DNA from: Lachnospiraceae bacterium
Lineage (GTDB): Bacteria > Bacillota > Clostridia > Lachnospirales > Lachnospiraceae
Length of the DNA: 45,236 nucleotides
Reading direction: 5' to 3'
NCBI GenBank assembly: GCA_021202635.1
Contig: JAJQCQ010000035.1
Coordinates: 1-45,236 of the forward strand
The first letter of the stretch is position 1, and every line of letters starts with the position of its first letter. The translations under genes were made by a program, and so were the position numbers. Shown piece after piece: positions 7,688 through 15,728 of the stretch. The notes beneath the pieces are model-generated. The model had not been told where the DNA came from and did no database searches. It was given only the letters and a program-made list of their open reading frames with translations.

Positions 7688-8740
7688 ATGCTGAAGCTGG
7701 AATATGACAAGAACGAGATCGAGCAGGTGATTGACAAAATCGTGAAAAAGACCATGAATATGGACCTGAGCTGGGACTGGCCCTGCGGGGTGGCGTATTA
7801 TGGGATCAGCGATGCGTATGAAAAGACCGGAAGGCAGGAATATCTGGATCTTCTGAAGGATCGGGTGGATGAGCTGATTGATCTGGGGTTGCCGAGTGTG
7901 TGGACGGTCAATGCCTGTGCGATGGGGCATTGTCTGATTACGCTGTATCAGGCGACCGGTGAGCAGAAATACTATGATATCCTCATGAGTAAGATTGCCT
8001 ATATTACGAATGACGCGCTCCGTTTTGGCGACCATGTACTGCAGCATACGGTTTCCGCGAACAATGATTTTCCGGAGCAGGCTTGGGCCGATACCCTGTT
8101 TATGGCGGCGTTTCTGCTTTTACGGGTGGGTGTCATGAATAAAGATCAGGCGATGATTGACGACGCACTGAATCAGTATTACTGGCATATTAAATATCTG
8201 CAGAATCCGGACAGCGGATTTTACTACCATGGCTATAACAACATCACCGGAGACCATATGTCCGGTATTTACTGGGGCCGCGCGAACGCCTGGGCAGCGT
8301 TTACCATGTCGAAGGTGGGGGATATCTTGCCGGAATGTTACCTTTATCCGAAGTATATTGATATTGTCGGTTCCTTAAATGAGCAGCTGGCGGCGCTGAA
8401 GACAGTGCAGACAGAAAATGGCCTCTGGCGGACGGTTCTGGACGATCCGGAGTCCTATGAGGAAGTCTCTGCGTCGGCGGGCATCGCGGCGGCGATGCTG
8501 AACCGCGGCAATCCGCTGCATTCCAAATACATCAACAAATCGATCAAAGGCCTGCTCGCGAATGTCAGTGCAGAGGGAAAGGTCATGAACGTTTCCGGCG
8601 GGACGGCTGTTATGAATGACATTGAAGGATATCGCGGCATACCGAGAGCCTGGATCCAGGGCTGGGGGCAGGGACTGGCGCTTTCCTTCTTCGCTACGCT
8701 GCTGGTGTCTGACCAGATCGCGAAGGATGGGGCACTTTAA
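7688..8740 (+). CDS. GH105 unsaturated rhamnogalacturonyl hydrolase
   Basis: This 350-residue enzyme belongs to the GH88/GH105 alpha6/alpha6-barrel family. It has the conserved WADTLFM block with Asp135, the expected catalytic acid, and WGRANAW from Trp196, the counterpart of the WGRGNGW signature. It lacks a signal peptide, so it acts in the cytoplasm on lyase-made oligosaccharides, removing the 4,5-unsaturated galacturonyl residue by a hydration mechanism. The ATG at 7688 has AGAAAGGAG before it; an in-frame ATG 33 bases earlier does not. GH112 begins 13 bases after its stop codon. This order fits stepwise trimming of rhamnogalacturonan-I fragments. It resembles YteR of Bacillus subtilis. 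Confidence 0.88.
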   Translation: MLKLEYDKNEIEQVIDKIVKKTMNMDLSWDWPCGVAYYGISDAYEKTGRQEYLDLLKDRVDELIDLGLPSVWTVNACAMGHCLITLYQATGEQKYYDILMSKIAYITNDALRFGDHVLQHTVSANNDFPEQAWADTLFMAAFLLLRVGVMNKDQAMIDDALNQYYWHIKYLQNPDSGFYYHGYNNITGDHMSGIYWGRANAWAAFTMSKVGDILPECYLYPKYIDIVGSLNEQLAALKTVQTENGLWRTVLDDPESYEEVSASAGIAAAMLNRGNPLHSKYINKSIKGLLANVSAEGKVMNVSGGTAVMNDIEGYRGIPRAWIQGWGQGLALSFFATLLVSDQIAKDGAL

Positions 8741-8753
8741 AGGGGAGGAATCT

Positions 8754-11054
8754 ATGACAGAAAAGACAAAAGGCGGTTTTACCCTTCCGGGGGAATCCGG
8801 CTATGAACAGCTGACGCTCTCCATGGCGGAAAAATGGGGAGCGGATGTGATTCGTGACAGCGATGGGACGGTGCTTTCCGATGAGATCGTCCATGCGGGC
8901 TATGGAATTTACTCCACGATCTGTGTGATCCGGGATCATAATGAATGGGCGGCGAAAAATCCGGATAAGCTGCAGCAGACCTTTTTGTGTACGCCGCCAG
9001 TGGTAGCTGTACCAGGAAAGCCGGAAGTGGGGACAGCAGCTTCAGACGGGGTGAGCAACAATATTTCTGGTTCCGGCGGCCGGGAGGCAGATGAAATTCG
9101 GATTGGTCTGATGGACGCTTTCTTTGAGGAGCAGTTCCGGATTAACGACAGCGAGGCCGCGCTCAAATACTGGGAGGTTTATGACCGCACGACGAATCAG
9201 AAGGTTGCCCGTGAAAAATGGTCATATGACCCTGCGGCTGGCCGTGTGACGATTCATGATGTGGCGCTGTTCCATAAATATACCGTCAGTTTTCTGGCGT
9301 ACCGCATCTGGGAAGAGATCTCCATGTATAATCACACGACGAACCACTGGGACAAAGAACATCTGATGCAGATTGATCCCCGCTATCCCGAGACGCAGGA
9401 ATACCTGCTTGGCTGGATGAAGAACTGGTGTGAGACGCACCCGGACACCACGGTTGTGCGTTTTACCTCGATGTTTTACAATTTCGTCTGGATCTGGGGC
9501 AGCAATGAGCGAAACCGGAACCTGTTTACGGACTGGGGTTCTTATGATTTTACGGTCAGCGCTCTGGCGCTGGATGAGTTTGAGAAAAAATATGGCTACG
9601 CCATGACAGCGGAGGACTTTATCAATAAAGGAAATCTCCATGTGACCCATATGCCGGGCGACGCGCGGAAAAAGGACTGGATGGCATTTATCAATGATTT
9701 CGTTATTTCTTTTGGAAAGCAGCTCATTGACCTGGTGCATGCCTACGGGAAAAAGGCCTATGTCTTTTATGACGACAGCTGGGTCGGCGTGGAGCCGTAC
9801 AACGGCCGGTTTTCCGAATTTGGTTTCGACGGCCTGATTAAGTGTGTGTTCTCCGGCTATGAGGCAAGGCTCTGTGCCGGTGTGGATGTGCCGACGCATG
9901 AGCTGCGTCTGCATCCTTATCTGTTCCCGGTAGGCTTAGGCGGCGCGCCGACCTTTGCCGAGGGCGGCAATCCGACACTGGACGCGAAAAAATACTGGAT
10001 CAGCGTGCGGCGGGCGCTGCTGCGGGCAAAAATTGACCGGATTGGCCTGGGCGGCTATCTGCATCTGACAGAGCAGTTTCCGGATTTTTGCGATTACATC
10101 GAAAAGGTGGCGGACGAATTCCGCCTGATCCGCTCGTTCCACGATGCGGGTAAGCCTTATACGATCAAAACCAAAGTGGCTGTCCTTCACTATTGGGGGG
10201 CGCTTCGCTCCTGGACGCTTTCCGGCCATTTCCATGAGACTTACATGCATGACCTGATCCACATCAATGAGGCGCTTTCCGGGCTGCCTGTGGATGTGCG
10301 TTTCCTTTCCTTCGAGGATGTGAAAAACGGCGCGCTGGCGGATGTCGATGTGGTCATCAATGCGGGACGCGCGGGCAGTGCGTGGAGCGGCGGCGACGCC
10401 TGGAAGGACGACGAGCTTGTGACCATCCTCACCAAATGGGTATACGAGGGCGGTACCTTCCTCGGTGTGAACGAGCCTTCGGCTGTAGAAGGTTATGATA
10501 CGTACTTCCGCATGGCGGATGTGCTTGGTGTGGACGAAGATACCGGCGCGAAAGTGTGTCACGGAAAATGGAGCTTTGCTGTGTGTGATGGAGAGGAACT
10601 GTCTGCGGCGGATGCTGTGTGTGCAGACGATGCAGAAGCAGCTGGCAGGTCCTGTGCCGCAGCGAAGATCATTCCGGACGGAGCAGGCATTGAAGCAAAG
10701 GAAAACCGCTATCTGACGGATGGTACCGCAAAGGTACTCCTGGCAGACGGCGATCAGCCGCTGGTGACGGTTCACGGTTTTGGCCAGGGGAAAGGGATTT
10801 ATCTGTCCTCCTTCCAGGTGAGTCAGGAAAATACGCGCATGCTCTATCAGCTGCTCCGATACGCAGGCGGCGAAGGGCTGAACGGTCTTTATATGACCGA
10901 CAATCTTTATACCGAGTGTGCGTATTATCCGGCGAGCGGCCGTCTGGTCGTGATCAATAACAGCGACGCAGAACAGACTACGACCATCCCGACAGAAAAA
11001 GGCGGGCGGACGGTGAGTGTCGCGCCGTATGACACGACATTTATCGAATTATAA
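8754..11054 (+). CDS. GH112 beta-galactoside phosphorylase
   Basis: This 766-residue protein matches the GH112 family along its length, starting with GGFTLPGESGYE and a WGADVIRDSDGT block. GH112 enzymes cleave beta-galactosides with phosphate into galactose 1-phosphate plus N-acetylhexosamine or L-rhamnose. The DDSWVGVEP block (Asp340-Asp341) lies where the catalytic acid is expected. The start at 8754 follows GGGGAGG. The neighbouring GH105 and the importer favour D-galactosyl-beta-1,4-L-rhamnose phosphorylase over lacto-N-biose or galacto-N-biose phosphorylase. Two Ala/Ser/Gly-rich inserts, near residues 86-114 and 612-650, appear to be additions in surface loops. It is cytoplasmic, with no signal peptide. 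Family secure, specificity inferred. Confidence 0.87.
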   Translation: MTEKTKGGFTLPGESGYEQLTLSMAEKWGADVIRDSDGTVLSDEIVHAGYGIYSTICVIRDHNEWAAKNPDKLQQTFLCTPPVVAVPGKPEVGTAASDGVSNNISGSGGREADEIRIGLMDAFFEEQFRINDSEAALKYWEVYDRTTNQKVAREKWSYDPAAGRVTIHDVALFHKYTVSFLAYRIWEEISMYNHTTNHWDKEHLMQIDPRYPETQEYLLGWMKNWCETHPDTTVVRFTSMFYNFVWIWGSNERNRNLFTDWGSYDFTVSALALDEFEKKYGYAMTAEDFINKGNLHVTHMPGDARKKDWMAFINDFVISFGKQLIDLVHAYGKKAYVFYDDSWVGVEPYNGRFSEFGFDGLIKCVFSGYEARLCAGVDVPTHELRLHPYLFPVGLGGAPTFAEGGNPTLDAKKYWISVRRALLRAKIDRIGLGGYLHLTEQFPDFCDYIEKVADEFRLIRSFHDAGKPYTIKTKVAVLHYWGALRSWTLSGHFHETYMHDLIHINEALSGLPVDVRFLSFEDVKNGALADVDVVINAGRAGSAWSGGDAWKDDELVTILTKWVYEGGTFLGVNEPSAVEGYDTYFRMADVLGVDEDTGAKVCHGKWSFAVCDGEELSAADAVCADDAEAAGRSCAAAKIIPDGAGIEAKENRYLTDGTAKVLLADGDQPLVTVHGFGQGKGIYLSSFQVSQENTRMLYQLLRYAGGEGLNGLYMTDNLYTECAYYPASGRLVVINNSDAEQTTTIPTEKGGRTVSVAPYDTTFIEL

Positions 11055-11076
11055 AATTTACGGGGATTGATTTATC

Positions 11077-11111
11077 TATACCGGCTCCTGTTATCCGATA
11101 GAGCCGGTATA
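11077..11111 (+). terminator. hairpin after the GH112 gene
   Basis: TATACCGGCTC and GAGCCGGTATA form a perfect 11-bp stem around a 13-base loop, 22 bases after the stop codon. No U-run follows, so it may act as an RNA end stabiliser or weak terminator. The repeat at 11117 starts right behind it. Confidence 0.55.
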
Positions 11112-11116
11112 TTGAT

Positions 11117-11145
11117 GCGCAGAGCCGGGTAAGGAGTTTTGTGGC
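11117..11145 (+). repeat. degenerate copy of the dispersed structured repeat
   Basis: GCGCAGAGCCGG, then GGAGTTTTGTGGC, matches the left half of the elements at 20031 and 26591. The right half of the stem is not preserved, so this copy is broken. Like the others it follows a hairpin. Confidence 0.5.
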
Positions 11146-11290
11146 AGGTGTGTGAGCAGTAAAATTGTGGTTTGTGCAATATCATTCTAAAAAATTATGA
11201 AAAACCAGGAAAAAACCGAAAAAAATTGGCGGAAATGTATGTTTTACCCACTTGTATCGAAAAAATATCGGTTTTGGCCAAAAATCTTGC

Positions 11291-11319
11291 TTTACAAACA
11301 TAGCATCCTGTGTTAGTAT
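11291..11319 (+). promoter_or_regulatory. promoter of the alanine/glycine symporter leader
   Basis: TTTACA at 11291-11296 and TAGTAT at 11314-11319 are 17 bases apart. Transcription from here would run through the terminator-like hairpin at 11362 before reaching the gene. The stretch 11146-11290 shows nothing else recognisable and is A/T-rich. Confidence 0.5.
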
Positions 11320-11361
11320 ATTTCTAAATTTTGGAACGTAATATGTATAGGATGATTGCTT

Positions 11362-11402
11362 CGCAGGCGAAGACTGATTGTTCAGTTTTTGCCTGCGTTT
11401 TT
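11362..11402 (+). terminator. leader terminator (candidate attenuator) before symporter gene
   Basis: CGCAGGC and GCCTGCG close a stem that includes GACTGA/TCAGT, followed by TTTTTC. It is a full intrinsic terminator 45 bases upstream of the symporter start codon and about 35 bases downstream of the transcription start expected from the promoter at 11291. No gene lies between promoter and terminator, so it probably controls read-through into the symporter gene. No known riboswitch fold was recognised. Confidence 0.6.
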
Positions 11403-11446
11403 CTTTGCATAAAAGGTTCCGGTAAATGTTTGAGGAGGATGCAGGT

Positions 11447-12949
11447 ATGTTGAATGTTGTAAAGAGTGTAAATGATGTCGTAAACGGCATCGTCTGGGGC
11501 TGGCCGGCGCTGATTCTTCTGTCGTTTGTCGGCGTGCTGATGACCTGCCTGACGAAATTTTTTCAGATCAGTCACATTGGCCACTGGATGAAGCTGACGA
11601 TTGGGGCAATCTTCAGTGATAAGGATGTGACCGGCCACACGAAGGATAAGTCGATTTCCCAGTTTCAGTCGCTTTGTACGGCACTGGCGGCGACTGTCGG
11701 TACCGGCAATATCGTTGGTGTGGCGGGCGCGATCATGGTCGGCGGTCCGGGCGCGGTGTTCTGGATGTGGCTGATCGCTTTCTTTGGCATGATGACAAAT
11801 TATTCGGAGAATGTGCTGGGTATCTATTACCGCCGGAAGAATCAGGCGGGCGAGTGGTCCGGCGGCGCGATGTACTACTTACGGGACGGTCTTGGCGCAA
11901 AGAAGGGCTGCAAGGGCGTCGGCGCGGTGCTGGCGGTATTGTTTTCCATCTTCTGCTTTCTGGCTTCCTTCGGTATTGGCAACATGACGCAGGTGAACTC
12001 GATTTCCGGAAATATGGAATCCGTGTTTGGCGTACCGACCTGGGTGACCGGTGTAGTAGTGCTGATCGTGGCGGGGCTGGTCATTGTCGGCGGTCTGAAG
12101 CGCATCGCCTCCGTAACCGAGAAAATTGTGCCATTTATGGTAGTCCTTTATATTATAGGGACAATCGTCATTCTGATTACGAATATTTCACAGGTAGGCG
12201 CTGTGTTTGGAGCGATCTTTAAAGGCGCGTTTGCGTTGAAGGCGGCCGGCGGCGGCGTCATAGGCTATGGCATTAAGCTGGCGATTGAGCAGGGCATGAA
12301 GCGCGGCGTTTTCTCAAATGAAGCCGGTCTTGGCTCTTCGGTTATGGTCCATTCAAATTCGAACGTGAGCGAGCCGGTTCGCCAGGGAATGTGGGGGATT
12401 TTCGAGGTGTTTGCGGATACGATTATTGTCTGCACACTGACTGCGTTCGCGGTACTTTCCTCCGGACTGGTAGATCTGGAGACAGGAGAGACGGTGGCAG
12501 AGTACGCCGGCGTCACACTGACAAAAGCGAATATTGTTGCACAGGTCTTTTCCATGCATTTCGGTCAGATCGGCGCGGCGTTTGTAGCTGTCGCGATCAT
12601 GCTCTTCGCGTTTTCGACTGTCCTGGGCTGGAGCCACTACGGCACCAAAGCATGTGAATTTCTCTTTGGTGAGAAATATACGATCATCTACCGCGTGGTG
12701 TTTGTGATTGCGATTTTTGGCGGCGCAGTAATGGGCGATAATCTGGCATGGGATCTGGCGGATACCTTCAACGGTCTGATGATGATCCCGAACCTGATTG
12801 GCGTACTGGTGCTTTCCCCGCTGGTCTATCAGATTACGCAGAATTACGTGGATCGCGTCCTGAAAGGAAAGAAGGTCAAACCAATGCTTTCCGCATTCCC
12901 GGATGTACAGAAGGAGCAGGAGGAGAAATTGGCAAAAGAGGGCGTCTGA
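11447..12949 (+). CDS. sodium:alanine/glycine symporter (AGCS family)
   Basis: This 500-residue membrane protein of the AGCS family uses a sodium gradient to import alanine or glycine. It shows the family block TVGTGNIVGVA followed by GGPGAVFWMW, an NEAGLGS motif after a KRGVFS segment, and about 10-11 hydrophobic segments. The ATG at 11447 is chosen because GAGGAGG lies eight bases before it; an in-frame ATG at 11426 overlaps that site. The Lys/Glu-rich tail is cytoplasmic. A leader with its own terminator precedes the gene, so amino-acid-dependent attenuation is plausible. It stands alone and ends in a hairpin terminator at 12981. Confidence 0.9.
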   Translation: MLNVVKSVNDVVNGIVWGWPALILLSFVGVLMTCLTKFFQISHIGHWMKLTIGAIFSDKDVTGHTKDKSISQFQSLCTALAATVGTGNIVGVAGAIMVGGPGAVFWMWLIAFFGMMTNYSENVLGIYYRRKNQAGEWSGGAMYYLRDGLGAKKGCKGVGAVLAVLFSIFCFLASFGIGNMTQVNSISGNMESVFGVPTWVTGVVVLIVAGLVIVGGLKRIASVTEKIVPFMVVLYIIGTIVILITNISQVGAVFGAIFKGAFALKAAGGGVIGYGIKLAIEQGMKRGVFSNEAGLGSSVMVHSNSNVSEPVRQGMWGIFEVFADTIIVCTLTAFAVLSSGLVDLETGETVAEYAGVTLTKANIVAQVFSMHFGQIGAAFVAVAIMLFAFSTVLGWSHYGTKACEFLFGEKYTIIYRVVFVIAIFGGAVMGDNLAWDLADTFNGLMMIPNLIGVLVLSPLVYQITQNYVDRVLKGKKVKPMLSAFPDVQKEQEEKLAKEGV

Positions 12950-12980
12950 GGCCCCGAAATGATTGCAGCATAAAAGCAGG

Positions 12981-13032
12981 GAAGCTCTGACAAATTCAAA
13001 AGCTGGATTTGCCGGAGCTTTCTTTCGTTTTC
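12981..13032 (+). terminator. terminator after symporter gene
   Basis: GAAGCTC...CAAAT pairs with ATTTG...GAGCTTTC, followed by the T-rich TCTTTCGTTTTC. It starts 31 bases after the stop codon. Confidence 0.7.
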
Positions 13033-13045
13033 AATAAAATTTTCC

Positions 13046-13074
13046 TTGTATCTCATTTCTTACTTTGATAAACT
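13046..13074 (+). promoter_or_regulatory. possible promoter of FAD dehydrogenase-glf operon
   Basis: TTGTAT at 13046-13051 and TAAACT at 13069-13074 are 17 bases apart, just after the previous terminator. The match to consensus is moderate. Confidence 0.4.
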
Positions 13075-13122
13075 ATCAGCAGTATGTGGGATGTTGTTAA
13101 AAAGAAGGGTGGCGGAAAAAAT

Positions 13123-14586
13123 ATGGAATACAATTATGATGTGAGCATTATCGGTGCCGGGCCTGGCGGCATTTTCGCGGCATATGAGATCGTGACAAAC
13201 CGGCCGGATCTGAGAGTAGCTGTTTTTGAAAAGGGGCATTCTCTGGAAAAGCGGAAATGTCCGATTGACGGGAATAAGGTAAAGTCCTGCATTGGCTGTA
13301 AGACCTGTTCCATCATGAGCGGGTTCGGCGGAGCGGGCGCGTTTTCGGACGGTAAATATAATGTGACAAATGATTTCGGCGGCACGCTGTATCAGTACAT
13401 CGGCAAGGAGAAAGCCCTGGAGCTGATGTATTATGTCGATGAGATCAATATGAAATATGGCGGGGAGGGCACAAAGATGTACTCGACCGCAGGGACGAAA
13501 TTCAAGAAGCTCTGTATGCAGAATGGATTGAATCTTCTCGATGCGTCCGTGCGGCACCTGGGGACGGATATCAATTATAAAGTGCTGGAGAATCTCTATG
13601 AGTTTTTGAAGGATAAGGCTGATTTCTATTTTGACACGCCGATAGAAGGTGTGGAGAAAGCAGAAGGCGGCTATCTGGTTTTTGCACGCGGAAAAAGTCC
13701 GGTGGAGAAATCGGACATTCCGGAAAACGCAGCGGCAGCTTCGCGGGATGGAGCGCCCGGTTCGTCTTCAAAACGAGATGGGCAAGGGTATTTCTGCCGC
13801 GAATGTGTGATTTCCGTCGGCCGCAGCGGCAGCAAATGGATGGAGACGATCTGTGAGGAGCTCGACATCCCGACAAAGTCTAACCGCGTGGACATCGGTG
13901 TGCGGGTGGAGCTTCCGGCGGTTATTTTTTCCCATCTGACGGATGAGCTTTATGAGAGCAAGATCGTTTATCGTACGGAGAAATTTGAGGACCGGGTGCG
14001 CACGTTCTGTATGAACCCATATGGCATCGTTGTGAACGAGAACACGAACGGGATCATTACAGTAAACGGGCACAGTTATGAGTCGGAAGAATTGCAGACA
14101 GAAAATACGAATTTCGCGCTTCTGGTGGCGAAGCATTTTTCCGAGCCCTTTAAGGACAGCAACGGTTACGGCGAGAGCATCGCCCGCCTTTCTAATATGC
14201 TGGGCGGCGGCGTGATCGTTCAGCGCTTCGGCGATCTGGTGCGCGGGCGGCGCAGCACCGTCTCCCGCATCGAAGAGGGACTGGTGCGCCCGACCCTGAA
14301 AGCGACGCCGGGCGATCTGAGCCTGGTATTGCCGAAGCGGATTCTGGACGGGATCATCGAGATGATTTACGCGCTGGATAAAATCGCGCCCGGCACCGCG
14401 AACGACGACACGCTTTTGTATGGCGTCGAGGTTAAGTTTTATAACATGGAAGTCGAGATTGACGGGAATCTGGAGACAAAAAATAAAGGGCTGTATGTCA
14501 TCGGCGATGGCAGCGGCGTCACGCATTCCCTCTCGCACGCGTCCGCGAGCGGCGTGTATGTCGGGCGGAAGATCTGTGAGGAATGA
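13123..14586 (+). CDS. NAD(P)/FAD-dependent dehydrogenase (COG2509-like)
   Basis: This protein of 487 residues begins with a Rossmann FAD-binding site, GAGPGG at residues 11-16. Next comes a cysteine cluster (Cys46, Cys56, Cys59, Cys62, the last three as CIGCKTC) and then an FGGAGAFSDGK block. The C-terminal part has GDGSGVTHSLSHASASG, the second FAD contact. This is the pattern of uncharacterised FAD-dependent dehydrogenases common in clostridia. The substrate is unknown. The start is uncertain: ATG at 13123 fits homologous N-termini, while an ATG at 13084 would add 13 residues; the GGGTGGCGG site favours 13123 only weakly. An Ala/Ser-rich loop insert lies at about residues 190-225. The gene precedes glf by 29 bases, likely one operon. 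Confidence 0.8.
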   Translation: MEYNYDVSIIGAGPGGIFAAYEIVTNRPDLRVAVFEKGHSLEKRKCPIDGNKVKSCIGCKTCSIMSGFGGAGAFSDGKYNVTNDFGGTLYQYIGKEKALELMYYVDEINMKYGGEGTKMYSTAGTKFKKLCMQNGLNLLDASVRHLGTDINYKVLENLYEFLKDKADFYFDTPIEGVEKAEGGYLVFARGKSPVEKSDIPENAAAASRDGAPGSSSKRDGQGYFCRECVISVGRSGSKWMETICEELDIPTKSNRVDIGVRVELPAVIFSHLTDELYESKIVYRTEKFEDRVRTFCMNPYGIVVNENTNGIITVNGHSYESEELQTENTNFALLVAKHFSEPFKDSNGYGESIARLSNMLGGGVIVQRFGDLVRGRRSTVSRIEEGLVRPTLKATPGDLSLVLPKRILDGIIEMIYALDKIAPGTANDDTLLYGVEVKFYNMEVEIDGNLETKNKGLYVIGDGSGVTHSLSHASASGVYVGRKICEE

Positions 14587-14615
14587 ATAAAAAATGATAA
14601 AGGAGATTTCAGAAA

Positions 14616-15728
14616 ATGAAATATGATTATCTTGTAGTAGGCTCCGGCCTGTACGGAGCGGTTTTTGCGCATGAGGCAAAAAAACATGGAAAGAGCGTTC
14701 TGGTGATTGATAAGCGCCCGAACATCGCGGGCAATGTCTACACGGAGGATGTGGAAGGAATTCATGTCCACAAATACGGCGCGCATATTTTCCATACGAA
14801 TAATAAAAAGGTCTGGAATTACATCACGCAGTTCGCGGAGTTTAACCGTTTTACCAATTCGCCGGTCGCGAATTACAAGGGCGAGCTGTATTCCATGCCG
14901 TTCAATATGTACACGTTTAACAAGATGTGGGGCGTGGTGACGCCCGAGGAAGCCGCGGCGAAGATCGCAGAGCAGAAAAAAGAGATCACCGGTACGCCGC
15001 GCAATCTGGAAGAACAGGCGATTTCTCTGGTAGGCCGTGATATTTTCGAAAAGCTGGTGAAGGGCTATACGGAAAAGCAGTGGGGGCGTGACTGCAAAGA
15101 CCTCCCGGCGTTCATCATCAAACGCCTGCCTGTCCGCTATACCTTTGACAATAATTATTTCAACGCACTCTATCAGGGCATTCCGATCGGAGGCTATACG
15201 AAGATGGTCGCGAATCTGCTGGAGGGGATTGAAGTTCGCCTGAATATCGATTATCTGGCGCAGAAAGAGGAGCTGGATGCGCTTGCGGACCGGGTTGTGT
15301 ACACCGGGCCGATTGACGCGTACTTTGATTATCAGCTCGGCTGCCTGGAGTATCGTTCGGTGCGATTCGAGACAGAGCTTCTGGATCAGCCGAACTTCCA
15401 GGGGAACGCAGCCGTGAATTACACCGACCGCGAGACCCCCTGGACCCGTATCATCGAGCACAAATGGTTTGAATTCGGCAAGGACGGGGAGGGCAACGAT
15501 TTGCCAAAGACGGTGATCAGCCGCGAATACAGCTCCGAGTGGAAGCTTGGCGACGAGCCCTATTATCCGGTCAATGACGAGAAAAACGGTGCCCTTTACG
15601 CGCAGTACCGCTCTCTCGCCGATGCGGAGGAAAACATTATCTTTGGCGGCCGCCTGGGAGAGTATAAGTATTACGACATGGACGCGGTTATCGCATCTGC
15701 GCTGGAACTGTGCGGGCGGGAATTGTAG
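14616..15728 (+). CDS. glf: UDP-galactopyranose mutase
   Basis: This 370-residue flavoenzyme interconverts UDP-galactopyranose and UDP-galactofuranose, the donor for galactofuranose in surface glycans. It has GSGLYG at residues 9-14 for FAD, then DKRPNIAGNVY and YGAHIFHTNN, and ends with the GGRLGEYKYYDMD block, all typical of Glf at full length (family about 370-390). AAAGGAG precedes the ATG. It shares an operon with the FAD-dependent dehydrogenase. Its 3' end overlaps the oppositely transcribed histidine kinase gene by 41 bases. No galactofuranosyltransferase is in the window. Identification is secure. Confidence 0.95.
   Translation: MKYDYLVVGSGLYGAVFAHEAKKHGKSVLVIDKRPNIAGNVYTEDVEGIHVHKYGAHIFHTNNKKVWNYITQFAEFNRFTNSPVANYKGELYSMPFNMYTFNKMWGVVTPEEAAAKIAEQKKEITGTPRNLEEQAISLVGRDIFEKLVKGYTEKQWGRDCKDLPAFIIKRLPVRYTFDNNYFNALYQGIPIGGYTKMVANLLEGIEVRLNIDYLAQKEELDALADRVVYTGPIDAYFDYQLGCLEYRSVRFETELLDQPNFQGNAAVNYTDRETPWTRIIEHKWFEFGKDGEGNDLPKTVISREYSSEWKLGDEPYYPVNDEKNGALYAQYRSLADAEENIIFGGRLGEYKYYDMDAVIASALELCGREL

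Noticed and set aside
11117-11400. Possible glycine or T-box riboswitch before the symporter
   Set aside because: Neither the glycine aptamer core nor T-box conserved segments could be found. Only a terminator and promoter are supported.
13084-13122. Upstream ATG for the FAD dehydrogenase
   Set aside because: The added 13 residues are Lys/Gly-rich and precede the usual start of the Rossmann fold. The second ATG fits better, though not with certainty.
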